In this document: one piece after another, positions 33,574 to 40,830 of the stretch | How the letters are laid out: each line of letters begins with the position of its first letter | How positions within the stretch are numbered: the stretch's first letter is position 1 | Source of the DNA: Candidatus Nanopelagicales bacterium | Lineage (GTDB): Bacteria; Actinomycetota; Actinomycetes; S36-B12; UBA5976 | Assembly (NCBI GenBank): GCA_023260395.1 | Contig: JALQVI010000005.1 | Location: forward strand, 1 to 46,372 | Length of the DNA stretch: 46,372 nucleotides | Direction: 5' to 3' | Made by a program: the position numbers and the translations under genes | The notes under the pieces: model-generated | What the model saw: the letters and a program-made list of their open reading frames with translations, nothing else | What the model was told of the DNA's origin: nothing | Databases searched by the model: none

Positions 33574-33604
33574 TTTAGTTTAACTTTCAACTAAATAATG
33601 TCAA
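33574..33604 (-). promoter_or_regulatory. yceI promoter with overlapping MarR-type palindromic operator
   Basis: Perfect -35 TTGACA (33604–33599), a 16-nt spacer and -10 TAAACT (33582–33577). A 22-nt palindrome (33574–33595, 18 of 22 positions symmetric; arms TTTAGTTGAA and TTAAACTAAA) covers the spacer and -10, so a bound dimer would block RNA polymerase. A second, smaller TTGAA-GG-TTCAA inverted repeat lies at 33558–33569 in the leader. Confidence 0.65.
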
Positions 33605-33674
33605 GTCGGATTCCCCCATTAACCACGGGCTTTTTGCCGACACACTTAGTGGCTAAGCGTCCGAGAGAACCACA

Positions 33675-33707
33675 AATGCCCCGTAGCGACACCGGCTACA
33701 GGGCATT
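33675..33707 (-). terminator. Hairpin downstream of the DapA-family gene
   Basis: Arms 33675–33687 and 33695–33707 (13 bp, one mismatch, AATGCCC…GTAGC) around a 7-nt loop. Only a weak T-run follows on the minus strand, so it may be a terminator or mRNA 3' stabiliser. It lies in the 196-bp gap between yceI's promoter and the dapA-like gene. Confidence 0.55.
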
Positions 33708-33737
33708 CGGGAAAGCGCGCGGTTAGAGCGCTAAGAG

Positions 33738-34610
33738 TTAGACAAGCGATGGAGCCCATTCGCCGGCTGCTGCAACGAGCGCGCGAAGTTCATCGAGGGC
33801 ACTTTCTTCGATTGGCTTCAACGGGCCGCGAGCATTGTTGCTCGGCACGCCAAGAACAGTCATCAGCGCCTTGGTGCGTGCGATGTAACGACCTGATTCA
33901 ACGAACTCAAGAATTGGCTTCACAGCTGCGTATGCCTCTTCACGAGTTTCTGGATTCAAGATGCCAAGGTGAGCCTTTGGCAACGCGTTGCCTGCGCCAG
34001 CAATCCAGCTCGTGCTGCCAGCAGCAAAGAATGACACTGAATCAACGTCAGCGCCACACACGATATCGATTTTGCCGTCGTACTTCTTGAGCATATCGAT
34101 GCGCGAGAGATCGCCAGATGCTTCCTTGATGCCAACGATGAGTGGATGCTCGGCAAGCACGTCCATGGCTTCGGCTTCAATTGATACGCCGATGCGACCT
34201 GGGTAATCATAAAGAACAGCCGGGATTCCAGCAGCGTCAACGACTTCTTGCATGTGAGTTGCGATTTCATCCTGAGTTGGAACGGAGTAAGCAGGAGAAG
34301 CAATCATGAGGCCATCGCAACCAGCGTTTTTGCCGATGAGTGCGTGAGCGATACCTTCACGAGTCGACATGCCGCCAACGCCGGCAAGAACTGGAACGCG
34401 ACCAGCAACCTGCTTAACGATTGCGTTAGCAACAGTTGCGCGCTCGTCGAGATTGAGTGCATAAGCTTCGCCGGTTGTTCCAACGGCAACAATGCCATCG
34501 ACACCGTGCGACAAAAGTAGTTCTGTCCATTCCTGAACAAGTCCAAGTTCAACTTCGCCAGCAGCATCAAATTGCGTGATGACTGGTACGTATAGACCGG
34601 TGAGTTTCAT
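33738..34610 (-). CDS. DapA/N-acetylneuraminate-lyase-family aldolase (class I, Schiff base)
   Basis: 290 residues, TIM-barrel. GTTGE (44–48), Tyr108 (SPAYSVP), YDYPGRIG (Tyr134, Arg139) and the Schiff-base lysine GIKEASGD (Lys162) are present. These are also the residues of true dihydrodipicolinate synthase, so lysine biosynthesis is possible. However, the setting beside an amine-oxidase-like flavoenzyme and a GntR regulator suggests a catabolic pyruvate- or keto-acid lyase. YDYP in place of the commoner YNVP also suggests a paralogue. It follows the flavoenzyme gene by 26 bp with a weak SD (GGAAA). Confidence 0.88.
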   Translation of the reverse strand: MKLTGLYVPVITQFDAAGEVELGLVQEWTELLLSHGVDGIVAVGTTGEAYALNLDERATVANAIVKQVAGRVPVLAGVGGMSTREGIAHALIGKNAGCDGLMIASPAYSVPTQDEIATHMQEVVDAAGIPAVLYDYPGRIGVSIEAEAMDVLAEHPLIVGIKEASGDLSRIDMLKKYDGKIDIVCGADVDSVSFFAAGSTSWIAGAGNALPKAHLGILNPETREEAYAAVKPILEFVESGRYIARTKALMTVLGVPSNNARGPLKPIEESALDELRALVAAAGEWAPSLV

Positions 34611-34636
34611 CAGTTTTCCATTCTTGTTATTGGTGA

Positions 34637-35983
34637 TTACGAATTATCTGTTGCTAGTTTTGCTTTTACTTGCGTTCCCGCAAGAGTTCCTGTGGTGATT
34701 GCTGTCTCGGTGTACATCGTTCCCAAGAAGTCGCCAGCCAAATGCACCCGACCGTTATCCCGCGTGAAAATTGGTTGGAGCTTTGCTCGACCTGGGAAAT
34801 TAAAAGTCTGACCTTGGTGCCACTTCATAATTTGATGTTCGACAACCGTGTCCGAGAAGCCAGGGAAAATCTCATTGAGATCTTTGTAGTACGTCTGGAG
34901 AATCGTTTCTTCGTCAGCATCGAGTAGTTTGTAAGCCCAATCGGTTGCTGTGAAAACGAAAATTGAACTGCCCTTTGCGCGCTGCTTTTCGGCGCTACGC
35001 ACAACGCTGGTTTGGTTCGTGAAAATCGTGAACGAACGCTTTGGCGAAGCGATGCCGTAGCTGTTGTCCCACACTGCCTTGTCTTCGTTGGTCAGGAATG
35101 CGCCAGCGATGTATGGGCCGTATTTAATTTGACCAAGTGCGTCCATCAGGTCTAGTTGCGCATTTTTAAGCAACTGGTGAGTGACCGAAGCGATGGTCGC
35201 CATGACAACGTGGCGGGCTTGAACAGTGTGCTCACCCGTTGCATCCGTGTACGTCACTTCTACGTGGTCATCGTGAATAACTACTTGCTTGACAGGTGAA
35301 TTCAACTTTGCGCGGTCCCCCAGAAGTGAACCGATAGTTTCTGGCAAAACCGAGGCGCCACCCCAGATGCTGTTACCCAAACTTGGGCTGCGATCCCACA
35401 CAATTTTGAAGTAGCCAATACCGGTGCCTGCAGCAACTTCGTTAACACGACCAGCTGAGCGAGTAACAGTGGCGCCGAACATAGCCATTGCATCGCCGGA
35501 AGTCTTGCCAACGAAATCTTCGAAGGTCTGATCGTTCTTGTAGTTGTAAATGCGGTTTTGCAAATCCCAATACGATTCACCTGCGCGACGCTTCGAAAGT
35601 CGCGAGTAGTACAAAACTGCAGCGCGTACTTTGATGCCGGACTTAAAAAGTTGGAAGCGATCTTTGAATGACATCGGAATACGGAATGGGTACAGCTCGA
35701 CAGCACCACTTGTTAACAGGGCGCCATTCATCGCAAGTCCCGCGAGGTGACCATCGATGGCACGAATTTCAACACCGACTTCATCAGCGATACGAGCAGT
35801 TTCGGAACCAGGACCGCTAAACACGTGGCCACCAACATTGAGCCAGTAGTCGCCACGCTTTTCAGACTTGATACGTCCACCAAATCGATCGCCGGCTTCG
35901 AGGAGCAAAAAGTCTTTGTCGCGACATTCCCACGCAGCACTTAGGCCGGCCAGGCCGCCGCCAACAACAATCACGTCATGCAT
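34637..35983 (-). CDS. FAD-dependent amine oxidase / protoporphyrinogen-oxidase-like flavoprotein
   Basis: 448 residues. The N-terminal FAD dinucleotide-binding motif is VIVVGGGLAGLSAAWE, then LLEAGDRFGGRIKSEK (GxxGGR) as in monoamine oxidases. The C-terminal FAD motif is GRVHLAGDFLGTMYTETAIT, where canonical amine oxidases have AGE(H/D), and it lacks the covalent-FAD cysteine. The middle substrate domain (about 100–330) is rich in aromatic residues and gives no clear substrate. Likely reaction: oxidation of an amine (or C–C bond) with O2 or another acceptor. It starts at ATG 35983 (SD AGGA) and is the first gene of a two-gene unit with the DapA-family lyase, divergent from the GntR regulator. 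Confidence 0.87.
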   Translation of the reverse strand: MHDVIVVGGGLAGLSAAWECRDKDFLLLEAGDRFGGRIKSEKRGDYWLNVGGHVFSGPGSETARIADEVGVEIRAIDGHLAGLAMNGALLTSGAVELYPFRIPMSFKDRFQLFKSGIKVRAAVLYYSRLSKRRAGESYWDLQNRIYNYKNDQTFEDFVGKTSGDAMAMFGATVTRSAGRVNEVAAGTGIGYFKIVWDRSPSLGNSIWGGASVLPETIGSLLGDRAKLNSPVKQVVIHDDHVEVTYTDATGEHTVQARHVVMATIASVTHQLLKNAQLDLMDALGQIKYGPYIAGAFLTNEDKAVWDNSYGIASPKRSFTIFTNQTSVVRSAEKQRAKGSSIFVFTATDWAYKLLDADEETILQTYYKDLNEIFPGFSDTVVEHQIMKWHQGQTFNFPGRAKLQPIFTRDNGRVHLAGDFLGTMYTETAITTGTLAGTQVKAKLATDNS

Positions 35984-36110
35984 CTAGTTCCTACCTTTTT
36001 CTCAGAGGTTCTAGGGCAACGATAGGTAGGCGCTGGCTGGAACAAAAGGCGTACGAGAGTTTTTAGACACTTTCTAAGTCATCAAGTCAATTAGGCGATA
36101 ATCTGTTGCT
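35984..36110. promoter_or_regulatory. Divergent promoter region between the flavoenzyme and GntR genes
   Basis: 127 bp. For the regulator, TAATCT (36099–36104) lies exactly 6 nt before its GTG. An inverted repeat TTAGA-CACTT-TCTAA lies about 45 nt upstream, and AAGTCA is directly repeated just after it. CCTACCT (35990–35996) and AGGTAGG (36024–36030) form a 7-bp inverted repeat on the flavoenzyme side, the first arm being its SD. No -35/-10 for the flavoenzyme is convincing. Confidence 0.4.
36099..36104 (+). promoter_or_regulatory. Candidate leaderless -10 box for the GntR gene
   Basis: TAATCT, a 6-nt spacer (GTTGCT), then GTG at 36111. No SD. Confidence 0.5.
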
Positions 36111-37439
36111 GTGACTGAGCCAAGAGCAACTATGGATGTATCTGAAAAGGCTGTTTTGGCGGCGCCCTTGCGACTTTCTGGCCCGCGCTGGACTTCGGTA
36201 GATCTCGCTGAACTCGTCGGCACCAGCCAATCATTTGTTGCTCGTACCTGGCGAAAATACTTCACTGCCGGGACTAACATCGCGCTGCCGAGTGACATGG
36301 AATTGCTTGCCGTGAATTATTCGCACGGGCACGGGCTCTTACTCGCGCGCGCATCGAGTAAAGCAACTACTCAAGTCGCTGGCTTGCTCGATCACGGGCG
36401 AGCAATGCGTTCACCTCGACGCATTGCGTTACAAACCATGCTTGCTGGTTTACTCGTTCAAGATTCCAGTGACGAATCAACCATGTCGTTGTCGGAACAT
36501 TTCGTTACGCAGGCGCCGTTTGGCATGAGTAACTTTGCCATTGGTACAAGTCAGCGGCCGAGTGCGCTACCGGTTCACATCACATACGTGCAGGTTCCTG
36601 CCAATCATTGGCAATCATTGCTCATACCTCTGATTCATAATGCACATTTAACGTCAGCGGGAAATTTACAGCGACTGCATCAGGACTTAATTGTTTGGGT
36701 AAAGAAATCATCACAAGACTTTTTGTGGATTGCTCAACAATCAGTAACAGCGAACACTCAACGATCGAAGTCACGAATTACTAGCCTGCGTTCATCTCAA
36801 CAAATAGTTGCCGATCAAGTCTTCGAAAAAATTGTTGACTTGGTATGGGACGGAAAACTTGCGGCAGGCGATCGCATTACCGAATCGTCACTTGCCGCGG
36901 CATTGCACACCACTCGCAATCAAACTCGCGATGCATTGCGGGCTCTTGCTTCATCAGGTCTGGTAGACCATCACCCGGTTCGCGGCGTACTCGTCCCTAC
37001 TCCGAAACGAAGTGACATCGCAGATATTTACGCAGCTCGACGTGCGCTTGGCACCGAGATTTTGCGCCGTGCGATTGAAAACTCTGCTTTTGATTTCCAG
37101 GCTGTCAACAATGCGCTCCAGCATGTCATCGCAACAGGAAAGACCGGAAACTCTTACGAAACAGGAAATGCTGATTTACATTTCCAAGATGTCATCGCGC
37201 AAGCATCCGGCATGCGCAACATTCCACAGATGTTCAACATCTTGGCAAAGCAATTACGTATCTACATTGCCGTAATGGGTTTCTCGTATTTTTATTCCAT
37301 TGATGACATGGTTGCCGATGATTCAGAAATCTATCGCCAGCTCCAAGCTCGTAATTTCGAGGCAGCTCGAGTTGCTTGGAATAAGAAGATCAATGACTCA
37401 CTCACATTCATGACGACACATTTAAGTAAGTCACGATAA
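36111..37439 (+). CDS. GntR/FCD transcriptional regulator with an extra N-terminal HTH-containing half
   Basis: 442 residues, twice the usual FadR-subfamily length. The C-terminal half (about 225–442) is a normal GntR winged helix (QIVADQVFEKIVDLVWDG, LAAALHTTRNQTRDALRALA, HHPVRGVLV) and an FCD-like ligand domain (RRALGTEILRRAIENS, NADLHFQDVI). One metal-ligand His of typical FCD domains (EHxxI) reads DSEI here. Residues 1–220 are extra: LSGPRWTSVDLAELVGTSQS with FVARTWRKY looks like a second helix-turn-helix, followed by ~170 residues I do not recognise. It is divergent from the flavoenzyme/lyase pair and probably controls it. Continuous frame, no internal stop. Confidence 0.83.
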   Translation: MTEPRATMDVSEKAVLAAPLRLSGPRWTSVDLAELVGTSQSFVARTWRKYFTAGTNIALPSDMELLAVNYSHGHGLLLARASSKATTQVAGLLDHGRAMRSPRRIALQTMLAGLLVQDSSDESTMSLSEHFVTQAPFGMSNFAIGTSQRPSALPVHITYVQVPANHWQSLLIPLIHNAHLTSAGNLQRLHQDLIVWVKKSSQDFLWIAQQSVTANTQRSKSRITSLRSSQQIVADQVFEKIVDLVWDGKLAAGDRITESSLAAALHTTRNQTRDALRALASSGLVDHHPVRGVLVPTPKRSDIADIYAARRALGTEILRRAIENSAFDFQAVNNALQHVIATGKTGNSYETGNADLHFQDVIAQASGMRNIPQMFNILAKQLRIYIAVMGFSYFYSIDDMVADDSEIYRQLQARNFEAARVAWNKKINDSLTFMTTHLSKSR

Positions 37440-37464
37440 GTCTTTAGGAAACTGCCTGGCTAAC

Positions 37465-37505
37465 AAGTAAGGGCCCTGACGCCGTTGACGTCAGGGCCCT
37501 TACTT
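37465..37505. terminator. Bidirectional terminator-like hairpin between GntR and malic enzyme genes
   Basis: A perfect 17-bp stem (arm AAGTAAGGGCCCTGACG, 37465–37481, with its complement 37489–37505) and a 7-nt loop. It lies between two convergent genes and is G+C-rich. There is no long T-run on either side. Confidence 0.8.
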
Positions 37506-37513
37506 ACAGGATG

Positions 37514-38902
37514 TTATTTGCCAGTTTCGGCCACTCGCTGCACAGCGGCTGCGACCTTCTTGGAAACATTTGGATCGAAAACGCTAGGAACGATAAAGCT
37601 TGGGTTGAGCTGTTCTGGCTTCACACAACTAGCAATGGCCTGAGCCGCAGCAATCAAGGTCGCTGTCGTGATCTTGTATGCGCCAGCATCAAGCAAGCCG
37701 CGGAAGATTCCAGGGAATGCCAACACGTTATTGATCTGGTTTGGATAGTCGCTTCGGCCAGTTGCAACAATCGCAGCGTGCTTTGCAGCGAGCACTGGAT
37801 CAATTTCTGGGTCTGGGTTAGCCATCGCAAACACGATTGCCTTGTCTGCCATAGTTGCAACTTCGGCTTCGGTGATGATGTTCGGAGCGCTCACGCCAAT
37901 GAATACGTCAGCACCTGCAAGTGATTCACCTAGTGTGCCGGTGAAGATTTCTTTGTTGGTGTTTTCCAACATCCACGTGCTAGTGCTGTTGCCGCCTGGA
38001 CGTTCAGGGTACACCGCACCCTTTGAGTCGAAAGCGATGATGGTCTTGACACCAGTTTCCATAAGTAACTGAGCAATAGCAGTTCCTGCGGCGCCAGCAC
38101 CCGACAAAATGATGCGCAAATCTTCGGGTTGCTTGTTCACAATTTTGAGTGCGTTCTGCAATGCAGCAAGCACAACAATTGCGGTGCCATGCTGATCATC
38201 GTGGAAGACCGGAATATCGAGAAGTTCGCGCAAACGTGCTTCAACTTCAAAACAACGTGGTGCTGAAATATCTTCGAGGTTGATTCCACCGTATTGCGGA
38301 GCCAAAATCTGAACCGTACGCACGATTTCATCAACGTCTTGAGTATCAAGACAAACTGGCCATGCATCAACATCTGCAAACTGCTTGAACAACGCGGCCT
38401 TGCCTTCCATCACTGGAAGCGCGGCAGCCGGACCAATGTTGCCAAGACCAAGAACCGCAGAACCGTCAGTAACAACCGCAACTGTGTTGCGCTTGATGGT
38501 CAGGTGACGTGCGTCATTTGGATCTTCGGCGATCGCCATACATACGCGAGCTACACCTGGGGTGTAAGCACGGGAAAGGTCATCGCGGGTACGAAGTGGC
38601 ACCTTTGGGCGAACTTCGATTTTTCCGCCGAGGTGGAGCAAAAAGGTGCGGTCACTGACGTTGCGAACGGTCGCGCCAGGAATCGCGGCGATGGCCTCGG
38701 CAACGCGATCAGCGTGATCAACATCAGAGGTGTCGCACGTGACGTCCACGACCATGCGCTCGTAGCTCGACTCGACGACATCGAGTGCAGTTAGTCCTGC
38801 GCCACAGTCGCTGACTGCTTGAGCAAGACCTGCAGTTGATGCGGACTCTGGGGTGAGTTCAACACGCAGTGTGATGGCATAACCGGGGCTATTAGCTGAC
38901 AT
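37514..38902 (-). CDS. NAD(P)-dependent malic enzyme with N-terminal ACT domain
   Basis: Oxidatively decarboxylates malate to pyruvate. 462 residues from ATG 38902 (SD AAGGAG); open frame to 38995 is upstream leader. An ACT-type domain (about 1–90, [20 protein letters not shown]) precedes the catalytic part and probably binds an amino acid or similar effector. Catalytic marks are [12 protein letters not shown] (Tyr), [20 protein letters not shown] with [16 protein letters not shown] (Lys), [25 protein letters not shown] and [15 protein letters not shown] (dinucleotide loop). NAD versus NADP use is not decidable by eye. Monocistronic, convergent with GntR. Confidence 0.95.
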   Translation of the reverse strand: MSANSPGYAITLRVELTPESASTAGLAQAVSDCGAGLTALDVVESSYERMVVDVTCDTSDVDHADRVAEAIAAIPGATVRNVSDRTFLLHLGGKIEVRPKVPLRTRDDLSRAYTPGVARVCMAIAEDPNDARHLTIKRNTVAVVTDGSAVLGLGNIGPAAALPVMEGKAALFKQFADVDAWPVCLDTQDVDEIVRTVQILAPQYGGINLEDISAPRCFEVEARLRELLDIPVFHDDQHGTAIVVLAALQNALKIVNKQPEDLRIILSGAGAAGTAIAQLLMETGVKTIIAFDSKGAVYPERPGGNSTSTWMLENTNKEIFTGTLGESLAGADVFIGVSAPNIITEAEVATMADKAIVFAMANPDPEIDPVLAAKHAAIVATGRSDYPNQINNVLAFPGIFRGLLDAGAYKITTATLIAAAQAIASCVKPEQLNPSFIVPSVFDPNVSKKVAAAVQRVAETGK

Positions 38903-39055
38903 ACCTACTCCTTGGAGACGTATCCCCAATCTTGCCAGTGATTTTGGGGCAAAACGGCCAGAAACGTGTGACTTAGCACGCGATAAGTGCCACATTTACG
39001 GGCTTTTTCGAGAATACTTAGTCCCATCAGCCTCACCAACGTTCAAGGACATCAC

Positions 39056-39838
39056 ATGGCATTTCGGCTCGATGGCGCAACAGCTCTCATTACAGGTGCG
39101 GGGTCGGCAACTGGCATTGGCATGGCGTCGGCGCGACTGTTGGCCCAAATGGGTGCCTCGGTCTATCTCACGGGCGCAAGTAATCGCGTTTTGGATCGGG
39201 TTGCTGAACTTCGAACCGAGGGCGTCAAGGCATTTGGCAGTTCCGCAGATCTAACGGATCCACAACAGGCCAGCGGTATGGTCACCGATGCTGTGAGCAA
39301 ACTTGGAGGCTTGGACATCTTGGTTAACAACGCAGGCATGACGAGTGTCGCCGCCCCACAGCACGAATCCGGCGAAGCCGAAGCTGCAGCTGACATGACT
39401 GTTGCAGGATGGCGTGGCTCGTTGTCACGCAATCTAGATTCTGCGTTCTATGTCACGCATGCTGCATTGCCTACTTTGCGAATGTCGCAGCACGGTCGCG
39501 TCATCATGATGTCGAGCGTGACAGGTCCGGTCATGGCGATTAAAAACGATGTCGCTTACGCAACGTCAAAGGCAGGCATGGTTGGATTTACCAAAGCACT
39601 TGCCGTCGACGAAGCAGTACGCGGCATCACTGTTAATGCTGTAGCTCCCGGATGGATACAAACGGGCTCGCAACTTGAAAGCGAAGCCGGTCATGGAACA
39701 AAGACTCCAATCGGACGTTCGGCCACCCCCGAAGAGGTGGCCGCCGCCGTTGCTTGGTTTGCCTCGCATGAAGCTTCTTATGTCACCGGCCAAGTGTTAG
39801 TTGTTGACGGTGGAAACTCCATCCAAGAAGAGCGCTAA
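39056..39838 (+). CDS. Short-chain dehydrogenase/reductase (classical SDR)
   Basis: 260 residues from ATG 39056 (SD AAGGA; the open frame reaching 38987 is leader). Rossmann loop ITGAGSATGIGMASARLLA has an unusual SATGIG spacing. NNAG is present, catalytic Ser is in MMSSVTG, and YATSK holds catalytic Tyr and Lys. The C-terminal WIQTGSQLESEAG and VTGQVLVVDGGNSIQEER are typical of 3-oxoacyl-ACP-reductase-like SDRs. An insertion after NNAG (HESGEAEAAADMTV) is longer than in FabG. Substrate unknown. The 7-bp gap to the convergent membrane-protein gene has no terminator. Confidence 0.92.
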   Translation: MAFRLDGATALITGAGSATGIGMASARLLAQMGASVYLTGASNRVLDRVAELRTEGVKAFGSSADLTDPQQASGMVTDAVSKLGGLDILVNNAGMTSVAAPQHESGEAEAAADMTVAGWRGSLSRNLDSAFYVTHAALPTLRMSQHGRVIMMSSVTGPVMAIKNDVAYATSKAGMVGFTKALAVDEAVRGITVNAVAPGWIQTGSQLESEAGHGTKTPIGRSATPEEVAAAVAWFASHEASYVTGQVLVVDGGNSIQEER

Positions 39839-39845
39839 ATAGTTT

Positions 39846-40667
39846 CTACTCAGTTGCATCCGCAAATTTCTCAGGTGTGATTTGGTCAACCTTGGAAACC
39901 TGTAGGTATCCAACGAGCACGACGATGATAATCGCGAACACTGCGTTCACTGCAAAGGTTGAGTAGCCAAGGCCAGGGAACGCACCGTCTTCTTCTGGCA
40001 CGACTGGCTGCGTCAGCAAGTCACCAAGTGAAGCACCGAGCGGACGCGTCAAGACGTAGCAAGCCCAAAAGGACAAAACCGCGTTGAGGCCGAACCTGTA
40101 AGCAATCGCAAATGCTGCAATAAGCGAACCAAAGAGGAGAAGTCCCTTGGTATAACCAATAGCGAAGCTTTCGTTAACGAGGTCGCCAGCTGCAGTGCCG
40201 AGTGCAAAAGTGAAAAGAATTGTTAGCCAATAGAACGCTTCTCGACGCTTGGTGCGAACACTGTGAATCGACAATGTGCCTTCGACTCGATGCCAAACCA
40301 AGAACGTGATAGCTAGACAAATCGAGAAAATAATCGTTGTGGTCTTCAGAGCCACACCAAGGTTGTCCGTCAAATTATCTGTAATCAATGTTCCGGCGAC
40401 ACTAATCAAAATCACGACGAGCCAGTACACAACTGGGATGTAACGCTGAGCGCGGAACTGGAACGCCAACGCAACAATAAGCATCACTGTGATGATGAGC
40501 GACGTCTTTGTCAGACCCATATTGAGGTTCGTATTGAGGAAGTCAGCAAATGTTTCACCGACTGTCGTCGCAAGGACTTTAATAATCCAAAAGAAGGCTG
40601 TGACGGCTGGGACTTTGATATGCAGATCGCTTAGCAAGTTGCCGCGAGATGAAGTGTGATTAGACAT
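39846..40667 (-). CDS. COG4705-type membrane protein with four internal repeats
   Basis: 273 residues, about eight membrane segments. Four related units are visible: FWIIKVLATTVGETFADFL, YWLVVILISVAGTLITDNL, YWLTILFTFALGTAAGDLV and FWACYVLTRPLGASLGDLL. Each starts with aromatic-Trp and ends in a Gly…(T/G)xxD-type acidic motif within a membrane segment. This is the predicted-membrane-protein family COG4705, of unknown function. The buried acidic residues suggest cation handling, but that is inference. The ATG at 40667 has TAGATT 7 nt upstream and an 18-nt palindrome across it. Confidence 0.82.
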   Translation of the reverse strand: MSNHTSSRGNLLSDLHIKVPAVTAFFWIIKVLATTVGETFADFLNTNLNMGLTKTSLIITVMLIVALAFQFRAQRYIPVVYWLVVILISVAGTLITDNLTDNLGVALKTTTIIFSICLAITFLVWHRVEGTLSIHSVRTKRREAFYWLTILFTFALGTAAGDLVNESFAIGYTKGLLLFGSLIAAFAIAYRFGLNAVLSFWACYVLTRPLGASLGDLLTQPVVPEEDGAFPGLGYSTFAVNAVFAIIIVVLVGYLQVSKVDQITPEKFADATE

Positions 40668-40682
40668 AGTTTCGAATCTATG
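40665..40682. promoter_or_regulatory. Palindrome over the start codon and -10 of the COG4705 gene
   Basis: CATAGTTTCGAATCTATG, symmetric at 16 of 18 positions. It contains the ATG (40667–40665) and the TAGATT hexamer (40680–40675), so it could be an operator for autoregulation or another repressor. Confidence 0.4.
40675..40680 (-). promoter_or_regulatory. Candidate leaderless -10 box for the COG4705 gene
   Basis: TAGATT, a 7-nt spacer, then ATG at 40667. It lies within the palindrome described above. Confidence 0.4.
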
Positions 40683-40830
40683 TCGGATATTGACTTAGTT
40701 ACTTTCTAGAAGCGCTTTTCTCAGCAGTGCTTACACGATGCTTACATTTAGTTTGCACACTCGCGCATTACTCGTCAGTATTCCAAATTCGTAGATTCCT
40801 CGTACGATTAAAGAAACAAGGAGCAACCAC

